Assembly: GCA_016213865.1 (NCBI GenBank)
Contig: JACQZL010000270.1
Location: 1 to 6,514 of the forward strand
DNA from: Candidatus Rifleibacteriota bacterium
GTDB taxonomy: Bacteria; UBP17; UBA6191; JACPRK01
DNA: 6,514 bases
Direction of reading: 5' to 3'
Positions 5,801 through 6,514 of the stretch are shown piece by piece; the stretch's first letter is position 1, and the number at the start of each line of letters is the position of its first letter. The translations under genes were made by a program, and so were the position numbers. Below the pieces are notes generated by a model that was given only the letters and a program-made list of their open reading frames with translations, searched no databases and had not been told where the DNA came from.

Positions 5801-6514
5801 GCCCACTGTCGACTGCAGCCCTGGTATGGAGCGCCACGAGCAGCGGTGCCGGCCGTCTGCAACTGGGCGTGAGCTCCTTCACCGGGACCTTCTCGGGCAG
5901 TCGGGCTGGCAGGCCGGCCCTGGCCGCGGGGATCCCCTACTTTTGCCGCGTCCGGTTCGTCGACAGCCGCGGCGGGGCGAGCGAGTTCAGTTCGCCCACA
6001 CGCTTCGTGACGGCCTCGGACGGCGGGAACACCTCCGGAACGATCCCGCCGGGGATGGCGTCCCTGGGCCGAAACGCACAAGGCCTCGACGAGTATCGCA
6101 ACGAGAAGGACGGCTCGATTCTGATCGAGGTGCCGGCCGGCAGCTTCGAGATGGGCTCCACGACCACGGAGGTCAACGGCGGGCTCGCGGCTTCCAGCGA
6201 GACCCCACGTCATACCGTGCAGCTCTCGCGCTACTGCATCGGAAAGTACGAGGTCACCAACGCGCAATATCGCAACTTCCTGGCCGCCACGGCCGAGTTG
6301 ACCGGTCCGACGAACCACCAGGGCCATCATCCCGACGAGGGTCAGTCGAAGAACCACCCCCCGAGCTCCTGGGATAGCAGCTCGTATCGGTTTTACAGCC
6401 CGGAGCCGGACTCTCCCGTGCTCTACGTGGACTGGTTCGATGCCTACGCCTACTGCGTCTGGGCCGGCCTGCAACTGCCGACCGAGGCGCAGTGGGAACG
6501 GGCCGCGCGCGGGA
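2893..6514 (+). CDS. Exported modular lipoprotein: beta domains, PKD, alpha/beta-hydrolase lipase, FN3-like and FGE-sulfatase (SUMF1) domain (3' partial)
   Basis: 1207 residues are visible, and the frame is open at the right edge. The TTG start gives a lipoprotein signal: K2-R3, hydrophobic 15-24, lipobox L23-L-S-C26. The domains in order are two tandem 'ANLVSVPLE'-type beta domains (47-133 and 142-224); a PKD/Ig-like domain with DASFDSDGDPLSYRW (226-315); a beta-rich, possibly ZU5-like region (316-505); an alpha/beta-hydrolase lipase (about 506-915); an FN3-like domain (922-1042); and the N-terminal half of an FGE-sulfatase/SUMF1 domain (1073 on). The lipase shows VVLIHGF (oxyanion, H514), GYSMGG with nucleophile S636, TPHHG (H671-H672), and likely acid D850 (NDSLVS) and base H894 (ADHEEI). 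It should hydrolyse ester or lipid substrates outside the cytoplasm; the substrate is unknown. The SUMF1 part shows VPAGSFEMGS, YEVTNAQYRNF and LPTEAQWERAARG. The catalytic cysteines of true formylglycine-generating enzymes would lie beyond the edge, so activity is undecided. It follows the TPR remnant directly. Confidence 0.9.
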   Translation, partial: MKRPLLPGCVTSFELLAVVVALLLSCGPSPAHTAVLGSRGVVRQVAFAPGANLVSVPLEVTTTGARPLAASELVKAVAAGFVARFEPDATGRLQAMPYLPGPTATPDFTFAPASAYLVVVPAATTVTLRGESWGTASLTRTVERGLRPLSLPHGVPPGLTARSLVTQLGLALAVVSTTDGTGGRGRFRVVLPETAPPASQDLRVPEGAGFLVSSQRLTPVSLPFTNSAPVAATGGNRTVTSNIPFTLTGDASFDSDGDPLSYRWSQVSGPVPLTVTGTSAFESVTAPVAGTYRYALTVTDGLAGSGPSEVVVSVVAPESAGVARVEQTVPGSTGGTVSLTSSSITLPSGLLVGDVGVMASTTSTALTTTATGPRAESAVVFTIPREQLPTAVRAVANPVRVELPVPPAAPTTAVAVLVRQQVEIDGQMVPLEYWVEPDFPPAEALQDCAGPLKTPARMWRLTSAGRLAFEIPVAASTACYVQVLRPPAAGVRGPDLTALDLGPLGDRGPVVLIHGFYGLEDAPSESAADIAAFKAGVWDTFRGLRENFSGRSWLSSGTPYNPNGATENARLFENYLALQSRYKFYLYRYHTTERIRANGERLVHCLEQSEVFGTDAAAREARNGRTVSDVVLIGYSMGGLVARFGMNTRLADGSGRLGDRTRMLVTLATPHHGSLGASSLSVTEDTERAWYAKQAVKKRYPPTVGRYNLGYDFWTEATPVVVPGMWVNGMLRKFNGLDRATLEQRDRYVNAKLYAIFGGESNGDTPLRPLTATQSAVVDQPYGTAADEPCECGNFLGALRCHEVFHVRRLLPFILSDNVLTELGRRAQNLFVCERAGPGEQLFGDLHGNDSLVSYDSGTARGLLPESSRLTDAFLGPRGDGVEDRLAVFNGADHEEIYQDPRVIDALHALLDRQRSTAGFENQAPGTPSMAAPAPGEGGVSVTPTLRAGPFTDADGDLHQSTVWEIYDASPLSTAALVWSATSSGAGRLQLGVSSFTGTFSGSRAGRPALAAGIPYFCRVRFVDSRGGASEFSSPTRFVTASDGGNTSGTIPPGMASLGRNAQGLDEYRNEKDGSILIEVPAGSFEMGSTTTEVNGGLAASSETPRHTVQLSRYCIGKYEVTNAQYRNFLAATAELTGPTNHQGHHPDEGQSKNHPPSSWDSSSYRFYSPEPDSPVLYVDWFDAYAYCVWAGLQLPTEAQWERAARG

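Noticed and set aside
3288..6377. A + strand frame open for about 1029 codons inside the lipase gene.
   Set aside because: It is out of register with the lipase/SUMF1 frame, is Arg/Gly/His-rich, shows no motif and has no ribosome binding site. It is a shadow of the real gene.
3274..6474. A minus-strand frame open for about 1066 codons opposite the lipase gene.
   Set aside because: Its translation is Arg/Gly/Val-rich with no domain. It is explained by strong G/C third-position bias of the + strand gene, which removes stops from the antisense frame. The + strand frame contains the lipase, PKD, FN3-like and SUMF1 motifs.
1..6514. CRISPR arrays, insertion sequence ends, rRNA or tRNA genes.
   Set aside because: No regularly spaced direct repeats, transposase motifs or RNA gene signatures were seen on either strand.

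Overview
The window is GC-rich bacterial DNA, and every supportable gene lies on the + strand. The content is a hybrid-kinase-type receiver domain, two secreted lipoproteins, a TolB-like propeller and a modular lipase/FGE-sulfatase protein. It suggests a Gram-negative with many secreted modular proteins, such as Acidobacteriota, Myxococcota or Planctomycetota. This is inferred from gene content and base composition, and the phylum cannot be settled from the sequence.

Layout: (1) 1-186 is the 3' end of a receiver-domain gene. (2) 187-667 is non-coding and carries a REPIN-like inverted pair of hairpins at 263-334. (3) 668-1099 is a small lipoprotein. Its likely C-terminal continuation is readable to 1313 only after two changes of frame. 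(4) 1397-2386 is a secreted six-bladed PD40/TolB-type beta-propeller. (5) 2407-2892 holds a short ORF with a good ribosome binding site, ending at a TAA. The same frame then continues as TPR-like coding sequence and a run of nine G, which looks like a broken TPR gene. (6) 2893-6514 is the main gene, open at the right edge. It encodes an exported lipoprotein of more than 1200 residues: two tandem 'NLVSVP'-type beta domains, a PKD/Ig-like domain, a beta-rich region, an alpha/beta-hydrolase lipase, an FN3-like domain and the start of an FGE-sulfatase (SUMF1) domain.

This last gene is easily missed because its frame (codons starting at 2893, 2896, ...) has no stop inside the window. Two other frames over the same DNA, one on each strand, also stay open for more than 1000 codons but encode nothing recognisable.

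The propeller, short ORF/TPR remnant and lipase genes are closely spaced and probably form one transcription unit for envelope or extracellular proteins. How they cooperate is not visible. The strongest leads are the lipase-FN3-FGE fusion, the two broken reading frames at 668-1313 and 2407-2892, and the covarying hairpins of the REPIN-like element.
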